Position numbers and translations under genes: made by a program. From Linepithema humile (lineage: Eukaryota; Arthropoda; Insecta; Hymenoptera; Formicidae): a DNA stretch of 64,000 nt. The stretch covers positions 8,742,001 through 8,806,000 of the forward strand of contig NC_090128.1 in the NCBI RefSeq assembly GCF_040581485.1. The letters run 5' to 3'. The notes below the pieces were generated by a model that saw only the letters and a program-made list of their open reading frames with translations, ran no database searches and was not told the DNA's origin. This document shows, piece after piece, positions 49,017 through 61,120 of the stretch (position 1 is its first letter; each line of letters begins with the position of its first letter).

Positions 49017-52000
49017 ATGAACGGAACGATGGCCATGGTGAGCAAATCTTTCGACGTAGCAGAGTATCGCTTTTATCTCGAACGGCTATAACTAACCCTT
49101 CGCAGCGTAATGGCGGTCATAAAGATTTTTTACGTAGCCCAATAATTATAATTGCAGCATATAAATTTCGTACATAGCTAACGGAATGGATTACAGATTA
49201 TCTCGATTAAATAGCTGCTGTGTAAAAAAATATGAAATGTGGAAGGCAATGTCAATTTCATGGGATTTATGAAACGGACGAATAAACTGCTGTTATTGAT
49301 CTTTTATATGCTAGTTCTTTAATGCGACCAATTCTAACATGTACACTAGTAATTTGTTGTTAATTAAGAGTTTAATTGGTTGTATTTCTTGTTTTTTTCT
49401 TTGTGTTTATGTTTAGCAGTAACCAATAATAATTTTTAAGTAATGTTTCATTCTATTTGTGTCAACACTATGTTTATTGTTGTTTGTTTTTGTTTATAGG
49501 CACCAACATCACAAAATAATCTGGAGCCACCAGCAAAAAAGAGCAAAGTAGAAGGTAAATTGCTAATGCAGCCAAATAGTCATTATGCCTGTAATAACTA
49601 AAAATATTATACACATAATTGTGTTAGTGGACAACACAATGAACACAGAAACAACAGCAAGTGTAATATGTATCTATTAAGACCGAGAACATGACAAGGA
49701 AATACATACAATAGCTACTTAGGACACTCAGGTGCTAGCTTTCTCTTAAAATGCTGCCAGACTATAAAACTGCAGAATGCGTCTGTTCAGAAGCAGTTTG
49801 AGCATAAATTTTGGTAGGCTAGGGTAATAGATGATGACTGTATGGCGCTTAAATCACACTAATGTATGGTTGTCCTTCTGTTCTGAGATGTTACAGCGGA
49901 GAGACAGTACAGAATCCGTGGCCTACGACTGAGCTGATCATGAGCGTGCGCCAAACAAAGAAAGAGAACGCTACATTCGTTGAACAGAACAAATCTGAGT
50001 TTAACAAACTCCCACTGATACTGCATCTCTTGTCGAGTACCAAATATGATGCATACTTTAGATAGGTCAGCATTTTAGGGTTTAGAGTTTTTTAAATCCT
50101 GATTGTGAGCCTCTGTTATGTATGAGCAATATTTAATCTTGCGAATGAACAACGATAAATAGTTTTCTTTCTTTATTGATATGTGCAAAACGTTGCATTT
50201 TAATGTATATGATTATCTTATGGAATTATATTAAACATAGTAGTCTACCTTGCGAATCTCAAGGTATCTAGAGGCTCATAACCGGGAGTGGCAATGGCGA
50301 AGGGTGTGTACTAAATTTGCCATGTATGAAACATCAATTTATATCTATGTTAGGTGATAATGAAATCGAGAAGTCCCAGCACTTGGACGTCGATATAGCC
50401 AATGATGTTGCTTAAAGATTGGTTTCAATCCCTCTTAATGTGACTTGAATACGTAGTGTTCCTGTCTGTGACTTTACAGCTTCGTCTTCTCATTTTGTTT
50501 TGCCATTGCTACGTGGGACACGCTATTTCGAGGCACGTTATAACGATGTCCGAGTGTATGTAGGTGATGTACCTGAAAAATAACATCAAATATGATCGAG
50601 GATAAAGGATAATGGAATTGTGTGATATAATTCCTTAACTCACTCAGGAATTGCTGTAATTCTATTAATATTAATAGTGGAAAAAATTTTACGTATCTGC
50701 AATGATTAAGATCTCGCCATTGCTACATGAAACATGTTAGGTTGAGATGTGGTAGGTTGGAGAAGGCAAAAATTAAGAACATGGCGCAGAAAATGCACTG
50801 AGAGTATTCTCCTTTGCTTTGTGCTTACAGATTTGTGCGTCGCCTCAATCTCGGATAATTTGCGCACAACCGTCATTGCTCAGCCCAGAACACGGTTAGC
50901 TGTAAATCGAATAATCGAACAAAACTTTTAATTCACGAAAAGTCGAACTGACTTCTGTTTTCTGTTTCTGATTTCTGTTTCAGAGACTAGCAGACCAAAT
51001 TGGTTATGAAACCTAATCTAATTATGAATAGTCTGATTTTTGGGGCTGATATTGTGCAAACAGTAACTAAAACTAAAATTTAATATTTTTTCGGCTAATG
51101 GCTAATTTTATCGGTTTAATGCATACTTCGGAATAATGTTCGGGCAATACAATTTCTCTTACTAAGTCGTTGTGTCGTTTCTGATAAAATTTCTTATCTG
51201 TGGTCTTCGAATCTACGCTTTGTTTCTTCCAACAGCATGCATCAAACGAGAAATATTTCTCTGTTTTGATGTTTGCACAAACATGTGGTTTTCATATGTA
51301 TGTTTTGCATATTTATCTCTATAATACATTCGCACACACGCCGACACACACACAGACATATTTATTGAAAAAGATGTAATATTCCTTGATCGTTTTAATT
51401 TCTGTGAACTTACAGTTTGGAGGACGGTTTTATCATAGCAGCTTCTGGCACAGCGTCACGGTACTCCCGTGTTAAGAATGATATTCCACAATACGAATAA
51501 GACTAATGCGTCTGCATACATCCCAATGCGACTAATAGAAGTTTTACTAGCCTAGGGCGATAGGTCAATCTGTTATATATATATATATATATATATTTAT
51601 GAATGTGTACATATATATATTCCCATTTGATTGGTCATCCAAGACCAATTTTTGATTCTTGAGATATTAACACTTATAGAATTATATTATTCATTAAAAA
51701 TTTTTACAAATTTGACTATAAAATTATGAAGTGACAAAATTCTTTCAAATTGTGTAAAATATAAAGGCCACCCAACAAAGGTTTGCTAAGGAAAACACAA
51801 TCCCTAATCTGTCAATTATAAAGAGCAATGCAATAGCGTAACTCATCTATTTAAAGATAAAATGTTTGAAATATTTTTAATATTTAATGCGAAGAAATGT
51901 TTAACATAGAATTTCTTTGTAGGAAGTGCATCAGAGTTCTTACCAGGCCCTATATATGATCTCAATCAAATAGGCCAGGTTGTTGCTGGTACGTGCAATA

Positions 52001-55000
52001 TAATACACTATATAAATGTATCTAAGTATATTTTTAATTAATTCGATTCGTCTTAAACATACTTGTGCAAATGATGTATTATATTAATAGTGACATTATT
52101 TTTCTTAGTCAATCCAATTTTAAGTAATATTGAGTATTGACGCGAATTTAAATGGACATCTTGCTGATAAGATCTGATGCGAATAAATATTCTTGGTTGC
52201 CTTGAAATATTGATTTTGGTTTAATCTAATTTATACCATTTTCCATTTTTTAGGACCTGGTGCTAAATATCTAACATTACCTGGGATATTAGGAGCTGGC
52301 CTACCGAAAATTTCATCCGAACAGCAGGATACAGTAAATAGGGCGAAGAAGTATGCGATGGAGCAAAGTATCAAGATGGTCCTCATGAAGCAAACATTGG
52401 CCCATCAACAACAGGTAAATTTTTATATATCAAAGTTAATATCTTTATCCACACATCTAATGTTGTATTCATTCTATTGTAGCATTCTTAAAATTTAACT
52501 TTATATGATTCTGAAATATAAACAATTATATTTAATATGTGGAACTTTTTAAAATCATAAATTTTTCAAATAATTTGTTAATTATAAGAATGCACAATGA
52601 ATGAAGAATAGTGAAATCACCGAATTTGTTGAGAGATAAAAATAACTTTGATGAAATTATTAAACTTTCTAGCTATTAAAACAGCTATTGAATTTATAAA
52701 CTAATAACATTTGCTTCAAAATATTTTTCAAATTTCCGTATTTTGTAAATGAATATTTGGTGTGCCATTTTTTGTTTAGTGAAATCAACCAATTTGGTGA
52801 TTGACTTTAACGAGTAAAGTTTTTTCACACTTATTATTTTTATATATAAACTGTTTCCTCTGTTCAGCTCTTTACCAATTGTAATTTAATAATTAAAACA
52901 ATTTTATACATGGTTCTGAGATATTTAATGTATAGCTTATCCTGCCGAGTCGTGTTAATCATACAGAAATTAAGAAAAACGGAACCTAATAATTCTGATC
53001 GGTTGATTTTTTTCTCCCTGCAGAAAAATAAGTTGGTCCTACGGCAGCAAGTTTTATTGCTTATGTGCAGGTTAGTGTTATCCAAATTAAGAAAGAAACA
53101 ATGAATCTGTCTTACGAATCAGTCTTACGAATCAGTCTTACGAATCAGTCTTACGAAGAGTCCTAAATGTTTCCATAAGTTGCTATCATAAGAGTAGGTT
53201 AGATAATTGTGATAATAGTCGGCGGAAGCAGAGCTGCACCAAGGAGGACCAGTTTTTGTGTCTGCATGAATCTTCAGATGAATTGTTCTTCTGAGCTCGA
53301 CTATTCTTTTACTTCGACGTATAAGAATGGCATCAAAACTGTACTTTAAATTTACTAAAGCATTTAATACATGAAGAGGACAGGGCAAAGATAATTCTGG
53401 AAACATTCTGCCTATTTATATCTCAAAGTAATAATTTGCTTTATGTTGCATTTTTATATTATATATTATCATAATTTACACATACAACTTTAAAAAATTA
53501 GTTTCAACGTACCAACATCCGTAATTTTCTATTATTTTTTAATTTCCATGTTTTTATATTTTAAATTCTACATTTTTTTAAAGAAAATTTATCAGATTTT
53601 AATCAATTACCGAACAGTCGAGCAAAGAAATAATTGGAATGGTAAAAGAGCTTGAGGGATTTCTTAAAATTGACTTGGTATATGTAAATGGGGGAGGGAT
53701 ATCAATAGAAGGCCTCTTGGTCCTTTGTGTTACAGCAAATGGCTAGTCAACGGAATCAGGTTCAACGGCAGCAGGCACTCGCGCTTATGTGCAGGTTTGT
53801 TTGTTCTTTGTCTTAGCCCTCGAATTCTCTGTGTACAAGATCTGATTACAGCTACAATTATAATTTAAAGATTATATATTAGTTCTATTATATTTTTTAA
53901 GATAAACACACTTTCTTTAATCATTTTTTTATTTATGGCGACTAAGTATTAGTAAAATATACTAAATTTAAGAATATTTTATATTAGATTTTACCGTTTC
54001 TATTTTTAAAATCTATCAATAAGTTTTTTTGCCAAATTGAGAAATCATAGAAATTCGTTTACTGTTGCTTTCAGTGTGTTATTCTACTAAATATTTTATA
54101 ACAAGCATATTGTTATTCTTTCACATACATATGTCTATTCAATGCATCATTCATAATTCTTTTACGATATCAGTATATTAAGTTTTATGAATAATTTTTA
54201 TTTTATTACAATTATATCATGATAAATGATTCTTCTTTAATCATATAACTCACACATTTTTCATACACTAATTGTATTATTCGTATATTAATTTATAATT
54301 TTATGAACAATTGAAAAGATTCTTAAGTCAAATTATAATTTAAGAAATATAGATATTTCATATTTTCTTTTTTTATTATGGAAAAAGATATTTTAATATT
54401 AGGATAATATTAAGTAGATTATACTTTTAATAACACGCTTGCAAAATTTTATTTTTATTTTTGCACAATAATTCTTCACACAATACTCGTTTTTAGATAA
54501 TTATATTTGATTTTAGTTATTAATATTGCGAGTTATATCAATTAAATAAGTTGACGCGTATTTGATTTTAGTATCCAGGATATAATATATATGCGAGACT
54601 GTTTTACTTTAAGTTTGTTTTATGTCACTCATACACAATTATTCTGACGTAAGTGACTGATATGTGAGTTCAAAATAATACAGTCCAATATTGTTATAAA
54701 AAAAAAAAACAGTTAATTTAAATAATATTGACATTAATAACAAATATTATACAACAGGGTTTATGTGGGCAGCATCAGTTTTGAATTGAAAGAAGACACG
54801 ATCAGACAAGCCTTCTTGCCATTCGGACCAATCAAGTCTATCAATATGTCTTGGGATCCTGTTACACAAAAACACAAGGGATTTGCTTTTGTTGAATATG
54901 AGATACCTGAAGCCGCGCAACTCGCTTTGGAACAAATGAACGGTGTCATGATTGGTGGCCGCAACATCAAGGTAGCGGGACGTACCTATATAACGAATTT

Positions 55001-56788
55001 CCTGTCCCCCAGCAATCCTATCATCCCGCCGGAGGTCGGCAAATTTTTATTTAGTTCCTTTATCCAATATCCTTTATCCGATGATTCTCGAGCGAAATGT
55101 ATTTTTGAACTTTATTTTGCTCGAAAATCTGATTAATTCATACTGTATCTTATTATATCTTACTTTGTAACGATGATTCCCAGTTCATCTTTTTATTGAG
55201 TTATTCTGTCGTACCCTATGTTGTGTATTTATTTATTTAATAGATGACTTTACAATAATGTTGATACGGGAATAGAGAAATTATGCATTACAGATTACGC
55301 TTTTCTCATATTTTTCTCAGGTTGTAGGACGTCCGTCCAATATGCCTCAAGCGCAATCTGTGATCGATGAGATAACCGAGGAGAGTAAACATTACAATCG
55401 CATATATATAGCGTCGATACATCAAGACTTGACGGAGGACGATATTAAATCCGTCTTCGAGGCGTTTGGGCCGATAACGTACTGTAAGCTTGCGCAAGGC
55501 AGCTCGCCGCACCGTCACAAAGGTTACGGTTTTATTGAATACGAGACAATGCAAGCGGCATTGGAGGCTATCGCCTCCATGAACCTGTTCGATCTGGGCG
55601 GTCAATATCTAAGAGTAGGTAGAGCGATAACACCACCGAACGCGCTTATGGGGCCGCCTAGTGGTACCAGCATGATGCCTACCGCGGCTGCAGTGGCTGC
55701 GGCAGCTGCAACAGCAAAGATTCAAGCGATGGACGCTGTTGCTAGCAATGCCGTTGCGTTGGGTCTCACAAAACTTGGAGCCACCGCACCACCGATTCTG
55801 AATCAAGGTTTGTAAATTCGAGCCTTTGCATTTACATTTTCATTATAATTTTTCTTTATATATTTACTTAAATGCTATTATAGCACTACCAGGCGTACGG
55901 CCTACTATTGCACCCGCAACAATGATGGCACCACCAACAGTAGCGACGGTGGCACCAGTAATACCTCCACCTGGCATAGCTATACCGCAAACCTTAACGC
56001 GACCACCAGCCATCATCCAACCAATCCCCGGTCAACCAGTAGTCATACCACCTCCCGCAGTTGTCGCTCCTACGATCGTCGGCACACCAGTTGTAAGTAT
56101 CTCGCCTATACCGATTATTGAATTGTCTCAATATGTTAATTGTGAAAATCGAATTCTTCTTAGATACCGGTTACAACAACCGCAAATTCCGATATTATGA
56201 GGCGAGCGCAGGAACAAGCAGCTCATCAGAAACAACAGGAGGAGCTGCAGAAAAAGTTGCTAGAAGAAACAGAACCACAGACGTTACAACAACAAGAAAA
56301 TATGTCGATCAAAGGACAGAGCGCGCGTCATCTCGTCATGCAAAAACTTATGCGTAAAGTCGAGTCCCGAGTTGTTATTTTGAGAAACATGGTAGCACCG
56401 GAGGATGTAGACGAGACTCTCCAGGAAGAGATTCAGGACGAATGTTCCAAATTTGGTGTGGTCGAACGAGTTATTATTTATAAGGAGAGACAATCTGAAG
56501 ACGACGAAAATGCCGAAGTTATCGTGAAGATATTCGTCGAATTCTCTCAAATGAGTGGTAAAGTATATTTTGCATGTATATATAGTGTCTTGGATTGATC
56601 TAAGTCTGGATATTTCTAAACCATGCATACGTATGCATATATTGATATAATTATTGGTCTGCTATTTAATGTTTGCAGAAGCGGAACGTGCAAGAGATTC
56701 GTTAAATGGTCGTTATTTTGGTGGACGATTAGTTAAAGGAGAACTATACGACCAAGCCCTATTTGACAATAGTGATTTTTCCGGTTGA
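49017..56788 (+). CDS. hfp: PUF60 / half pint, poly(U)-binding splicing factor
   Basis: Nuclear splicing factor that binds U-rich tracts with U2AF and also affects MYC transcription (FIR). Coding exons: 49017-49037, 49500-49554, 51923-51988, 52254-52414, then 53736-53794 or 53024-53070, then 54758-54971, 55321-55807, 55884-56092, 56164-56557, 56679-56788. Length is 591 aa with the downstream alternative exon, 587 with the upstream one. RRM1 starts about residue 121 (RVYVGSISFEL, KGFAFVEYE). RRM2 starts about 216 (RIYIASIHQDL, HKGYGFIEYE). Then come an Ala-rich linker (PTAAAVAAAAATAKIQ), a Pro/Val-rich stretch, and a C-terminal U2AF-homology motif (about 493-585: RVVILRNMV, VIVKIFVEFS, with RYF in place of the human RWF). 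Canonical AATAAA at 57298-57303, about 510 bases after the stop. Confidence 0.96.
49555..51922 (+). other. hfp: large hfp intron 2
   Basis: Intron of 2368 bases. It is moderately GC-rich for an intron in 49680-50580. No snoRNA with convincing C/D or H/ACA boxes was found, and short open frames have no known domain. A TA tract lies at 51572-51595 and a CA-rich tract near 51333-51356. Confidence 0.6.
53024..53070 (+). other. hfp: hfp alternative exon A
   Basis: CCTGCAG acceptor and CAG/GTTAGT donor flank 47 bases encoding KNKLVLRQQVLLLMC plus two bases of the next Arg codon. Phase in is 0 and phase out is 2, identical to exon B. A 13-base tandem repeat begins 30 bases after its donor. Confidence 0.75.
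53103..53156 (+). repeat. 13-bp tandem repeat, four copies
   Basis: GAATCAGTCTTAC repeated four times (first copy with one change) in the intron just downstream of hfp alternative exon A. Confidence 0.9.
53736..53794 (+). other. hfp: hfp alternative exon B
   Basis: TTACAG acceptor and CAG/GTTTGT donor flank 59 bases encoding QMASQRNQVQRQQALALMC plus two bases of Arg. This one matches vertebrate PUF60 (AAQRQRALAIMCR) best, so it is probably the default form. The shared RQQ and L-L-MC residues with exon A indicate exon duplication. Confidence 0.85.
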
Positions 56789-57297
56789 TGCGCAGAGTTG
56801 TTGACATTTGGCGTACGTTTAGTTTCTACCAATTTCATATAAAGAAAAATGTTGAAAATTGACTGACAGTTTGGATTATACTGTTTAAACTACTATTTAT
56901 AACAAAATCTTACAATTATTGAACAGTAAAAAGCAAAAGTCAAATGCGTACTATATCACGGTTCTAATAATAGGTTCGTCGTAGTGATTAAGATACAAAA
57001 AGTAGGGACTGCATAGTGCAACTTGCGGAAGGAATGAATTTGGATCGATCAAATGTGATTTATATCTAATATATACTCATAAGTTTGTTTTGAAATTTTG
57101 TAATTTCATTATTTGTTCCGTATCGCGATCACATTCGAGTGCAGTTGCAAATTAGGATTTAGAGACGTATTCTCTCAAGAGACGAGTATTTCGTATACTT
57201 ACCTATTATGTAGTATTGTATAATTTCAACATCAAATGATATTGATTGTATATGAATGCGATGTCTTAATTTACATGTATAGGAATAATAGAATATT

Positions 57298-57303
57298 AAT
57301 AAA
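57298..57303 (+). terminator. hfp: hfp polyadenylation signal
   Basis: AATAAA about 510 bases after the hfp stop and before the T tract; the first canonical signal in a sensible position. Confidence 0.6.
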
Positions 57304-57347
57304 TCGTTTTACATATAACAGTTTTAGGATTTGTTATTCAATTTGAC

Positions 57348-57348
<1 letters not shown>

Positions 57349-57394
<46 letters not shown>

Positions 57395-57422
57395 AGATCC
57401 CAATATTTCACATTGTTTTATT
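57349..57422 (-). terminator. NDUFAF2: NDUFAF2 polyadenylation signal followed by a 45-base A tract
   Basis: On the minus strand AATAAA (57417-57422) is followed after 23 bases by an uninterrupted run of 45 A (57349-57393). The spacing is that of a mature polyadenylated mRNA end copied into DNA. Confidence 0.7.
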
Positions 57423-57505
57423 AATTGCATTACTATAAAGTAATTTACAATTTTGTCCTATAATTATGTAAGCAGTATCTTAATTGGTTCAATGCTAATT
57501 ACTAT

Positions 57506-57961
57506 TTACTTATATGCATCTTTTGGTTTATAATCGCTACCAAAGTTTTTGTAATCTTCATAATCAGGAAAATTTCCAGGAGTCACAGTTTGAGAAACAG
57601 ATGAAGTAGGAAGATCTTTGGTAGATTCATTTTTAGAATTCTCTATAAGTTTTGCAGCATTTTGTTTTTTAGTCATTGCTAATTTGTAATTAGCTTCTAT
57701 TTCCTCCCGTGTAGGTGGATCCTTTCTGCGGTATCTTAACCAGGATTCCCATTCTGCAGGCTTCTCTTGTTCAAAGTCATCTTTGTTTACTGGTACGAAA
57801 TATCGAGGAGGCCTTTTCCGACTTGAATATCGAATCTCTTCTTCGTAATATTTTGTGCCATAATAATCTTCACCTACTAACTTGCGACGAAAATATTGAG
57901 GTTTCAGTGAAGATATGAAATTTTTCCAGATTAGTTTGAAGATGCCACGTTCTTTAGCCAT
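57506..57961 (-). CDS. NDUFAF2: NDUFAF2 (mimitin), mitochondrial complex I assembly factor
   Basis: Assembly factor for NADH:ubiquinone oxidoreductase, paralogue of subunit NDUFA12. One uninterrupted 151-codon frame, ATG at 57961; human 169 aa. Family signatures in order: WKNFISSLKPQYFRRKLVG, YYGTKYYEEE, RPPRYFVPVNKDDFEQE, PAEWESWLRYRRKDPPTREE, then a low-complexity tail ending FPDYEDYKNFGSDYKPKDAY. A TTTCTTGCAG acceptor just before the ATG and a possible AACG/GTAAAA donor near 58225 suggest a 5'UTR intron. The coding part has none, unlike the human gene, and an AATAAA plus long A tract follows it. Shares upstream DNA with Slik in divergent orientation. Confidence 0.93.
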   Translation of the reverse strand: MAKERGIFKLIWKNFISSLKPQYFRRKLVGEDYYGTKYYEEEIRYSSRKRPPRYFVPVNKDDFEQEKPAEWESWLRYRRKDPPTREEIEANYKLAMTKKQNAAKLIENSKNESTKDLPTSSVSQTVTPGNFPDYEDYKNFGSDYKPKDAYK

Positions 57962-60900
57962 ATTATCACTGCAAGAAATAATGATTATAGATTTTCAACA
58001 ATTTATAAATATATTGAAGAACATAAAATATATTTAATATTAAACAGTAAAACGGTAAATAAAAAAATATTGAAAATCTAGAGAATACTACATTTCAACA
58101 GATCATAACCTCAAAACAGTATTTATTTAGATATAAATAATTTCTAACAAAATAAATAATTCTTTCAAGCAGATTATAATTTTACGATGCAATCTATAAT
58201 TAATTTAAATTAATGATATTTTACCGTTTATCAGGTTTATAAATAGTAGAGTTGTGACTTTTAGGTTAGAATAAGCCTAAGGTTAAATAAGATTTTTTTG
58301 TCCAAAACAAGGTCAGTTTTCAATGCATAAAACTGTAGTAACTTTGGAAATAAAATTAGTAACAATCTTTTTATAGGATTGGCTATACTGAAAAATATTC
58401 TGCCATTCGCGAAGAACAAAATGGCGGACGACTGCCCTCGTCCCATTGATCACGGCACTGGTTACTCGACACATACGTCATTTCCAGGCGTGGTGGAGCG
58501 CGTCTTGTATACGCACGAAAAGATGCGGGTGTGTGTGCATATGTGAGTATAGTCACGCAGTGTATTGGTGAACGGTGCTGAAAATGGCCGTGCATAACTC
58601 TGCGGCAGAGTTTAGCGATCCTCGCGAGAGATAGTTCCCGTGCGTGTCACGACAAAACGCAATCACACGCGCGTGTGTAAATAGTGTATTGCCCTCTCTC
58701 TCCCCCCGATGGACAGATCCCGTGAAATGAAACGTGTAACGTTGACCTGATAACGACTACATTCCGGCGGATTTCACAGTGGTACAGCGCGGGGGAAAGC
58801 GAGCAGCGGTGTCGTGTCCAGGATCTTGAGACGAGCACTTTATCGCGCAGTAGGTAAGTAAAGAGCGGAACGGGCGTTCACGCGAATGTCCGCAAATCTA
58901 TTCTCGCTCTCTTATCGATAACGGGGATTAGTCGTCGCGCTCGGTCCGCCCTCAAGTTGCACGCAAATCGTCGTCTCGGCGGAGTCGCCTGAAGCGAGAG
59001 CGGTACGGCGCCTCTCTCTCTCCACCTGTGTCGAGAGGTCTGTTCACTCTACTTGCATTTCTCTACGTTTTCCGCATCTGAAGTGAAATTTTCTGTACTT
59101 GTACTTTAAATGGAGAGACGGAGAAAAGAATTTGTAGGTAGGTGTGTGAACAATACAGCTGCACAATCTATAGATTACATCCGTCGACGATGTCTGACGC
59201 GACGCAATCTGGCGAACGGTCGTCGGCGATGATGACCGTCTCTCGCACGTCAACGGCCGTGCGTACCCCGATTTTCCGCGGCGCGGTGTGTCTGGGGCGT
59301 GTTCGTACGAGAGCTAACCGCTTTCGCGAGCGGTTGCATTAGTATGTAGGAGTCGCGGAGTAGAGCGGAGCAGAGAGCAGGATTTTCGAAAATCGGTCGT
59401 GCGGCGCTTTCGCATGGCGACTGCATCTGCAGCGGTACAGACGTGACCTAAGGTTACTTGTCAAAATTGTGTCAAGCCGCGTGACCGGACATCAACACCT
59501 GTCGGTGATTTTTGTTCGACCTTTCTTCCTTTTTCTCTTCTTCTCTCTCGTCATCGCACGCTTTCTTCGTTTACTTATCGCCTGTTACGCTGTCGCGTTC
59601 GCGAAACAGCGGATTTCGCCGCGAAATGCGTTTCCGTGATAATCGCTTTACCGCGAGATGCAAAGGCGATCCGAGTGCAGGGGCGACATCGATCAGGAGT
59701 GGCGGCGGCCGACAGATCATTTCGTCGTGCTAAAAAGGATTATCGCGAAGCAGAACGCATTTCGCTTCTTACATGCGTTTTTTTTTCGCGCGTGTGCGTT
59801 ACGGTCGCATCGGTATTCTGATTAACGCCTAATCGAATTTTCCGTCTCCCGAGCTGACCAGACGTTTTGCAAGTCCTGCTGCCCACACAAAATGCTTCTA
59901 CCAGTAAGGAAATACTCTGCAATCGACACATTTGCCGCTTCTTCTTTTTCTCTTGGAAGGAAACACTAAACCGTGTAAAATATGCTGGCGTCTCGCTTTT
60001 GCGCTTTGAAAGTCTGATTACAGCATTGTTTATGTCTACATGTTAAAGAGAATGTAGAAAAAGATATAGTAGATTGCTAATTTGAATAAAAAATGCAAAT
60101 TGCAAATTGCAAATTTGTAACAAGAACAGAAATTTTTATGTTATAAATTCTCAAAGAGAAGTATTTATGACACATTCCTTCATACGTTGTGACAATACCC
60201 TCCATCACAGATAGTAAATTTTTTTTAGCTTATCAATGATATCTGCTCTAACTTTATTGCCTTATCTTACATCTGTAATTTATAATGCACATGTGTATTA
60301 TTTCTCAACAAAATTGTTCTTTCTAAAGAACTTTATGCGCACATTTATTAGAACTTTGTACATGCCACATTTAATTTCTGGTTCTCAACCAGCATAAACA
60401 TGGAGATCTTGTCTGATAGAATGTTGTTCTACTGAGTCTGTCCTAGTTTTTACAATCAATGGCATTTCAACATTATGCACTATTATTAGACTGTTAGGAA
60501 CAAATGTATATTATTGTTATATATTATGCTAATTAGAAAATGTTCTCAAATCTTTATAAGAACAAGTATAAAGTATATTAGAAAAATGAATTAATAATAG
60601 TATTATTAGTAGACATTTGGTGATGTAATAAATTGTGTTTTTTCTGTTTCAGAACTTGATTCAATATTCATTGCGCGTATAATTATTGAAGATTATCAGC
60701 AATGGGTCGCCCTCTTCGTATCTATGCTCACAACAGTTTGAACATAAGAATAATCAATTAAGAAGTGTAACTTTGAGTTTACAAAGATGCGGGAGTGGTG
60801 TGGCACGGTCCCCTGGTATCCAGCAGGGATCTAAAAGATATTTGTGCTTAAAAAACTTATCTTGATATTAAAATATAATGTCAACTATGTAAAGTGACAT

Positions 60901-61120
60901 TCTCTTACATGCACCATATATCATAGTGCTGAGGAATAATGGTTACTAAGCTCTTTTGAGCACTAAATAAAGTTCTATTTTATTATAAATTTAATACACA
61001 ATTGTTAATACCTACATTTTCTATAGTGAAGAGTGTTGTTGAGAGTTTACAGTGCGTTCAAATTGTAATAATAGTCCATTTTGAGTGTACGTGCGATAAT
61101 ATCAAAGTACAACTGCCAAA
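57962..61120 (+). promoter_or_regulatory. Slik: Slik promoter, non-coding exons and 5'UTR; divergent with NDUFAF2
   Basis: About 58390-59850 is CpG-rich. A probable first non-coding Slik exon ends at 58853 (GTAG then GTAAGT). A second begins at 60653 after TTTCTGTTTCAG and runs to the start codon at 61121. That gives a first intron of about 1.8 kb. Several upstream ATGs occur in the 5'UTR exon. Open frames in the CpG-rich part (for example 59142-59342) are composition artefacts. Confidence 0.6.

Noticed and set aside
50340..50480. Possible C/D snoRNA in hfp intron 2
   Set aside because: ATGATGT-like and CTGA-like boxes are present, but no exact box C with a properly spaced box D and terminal stem.
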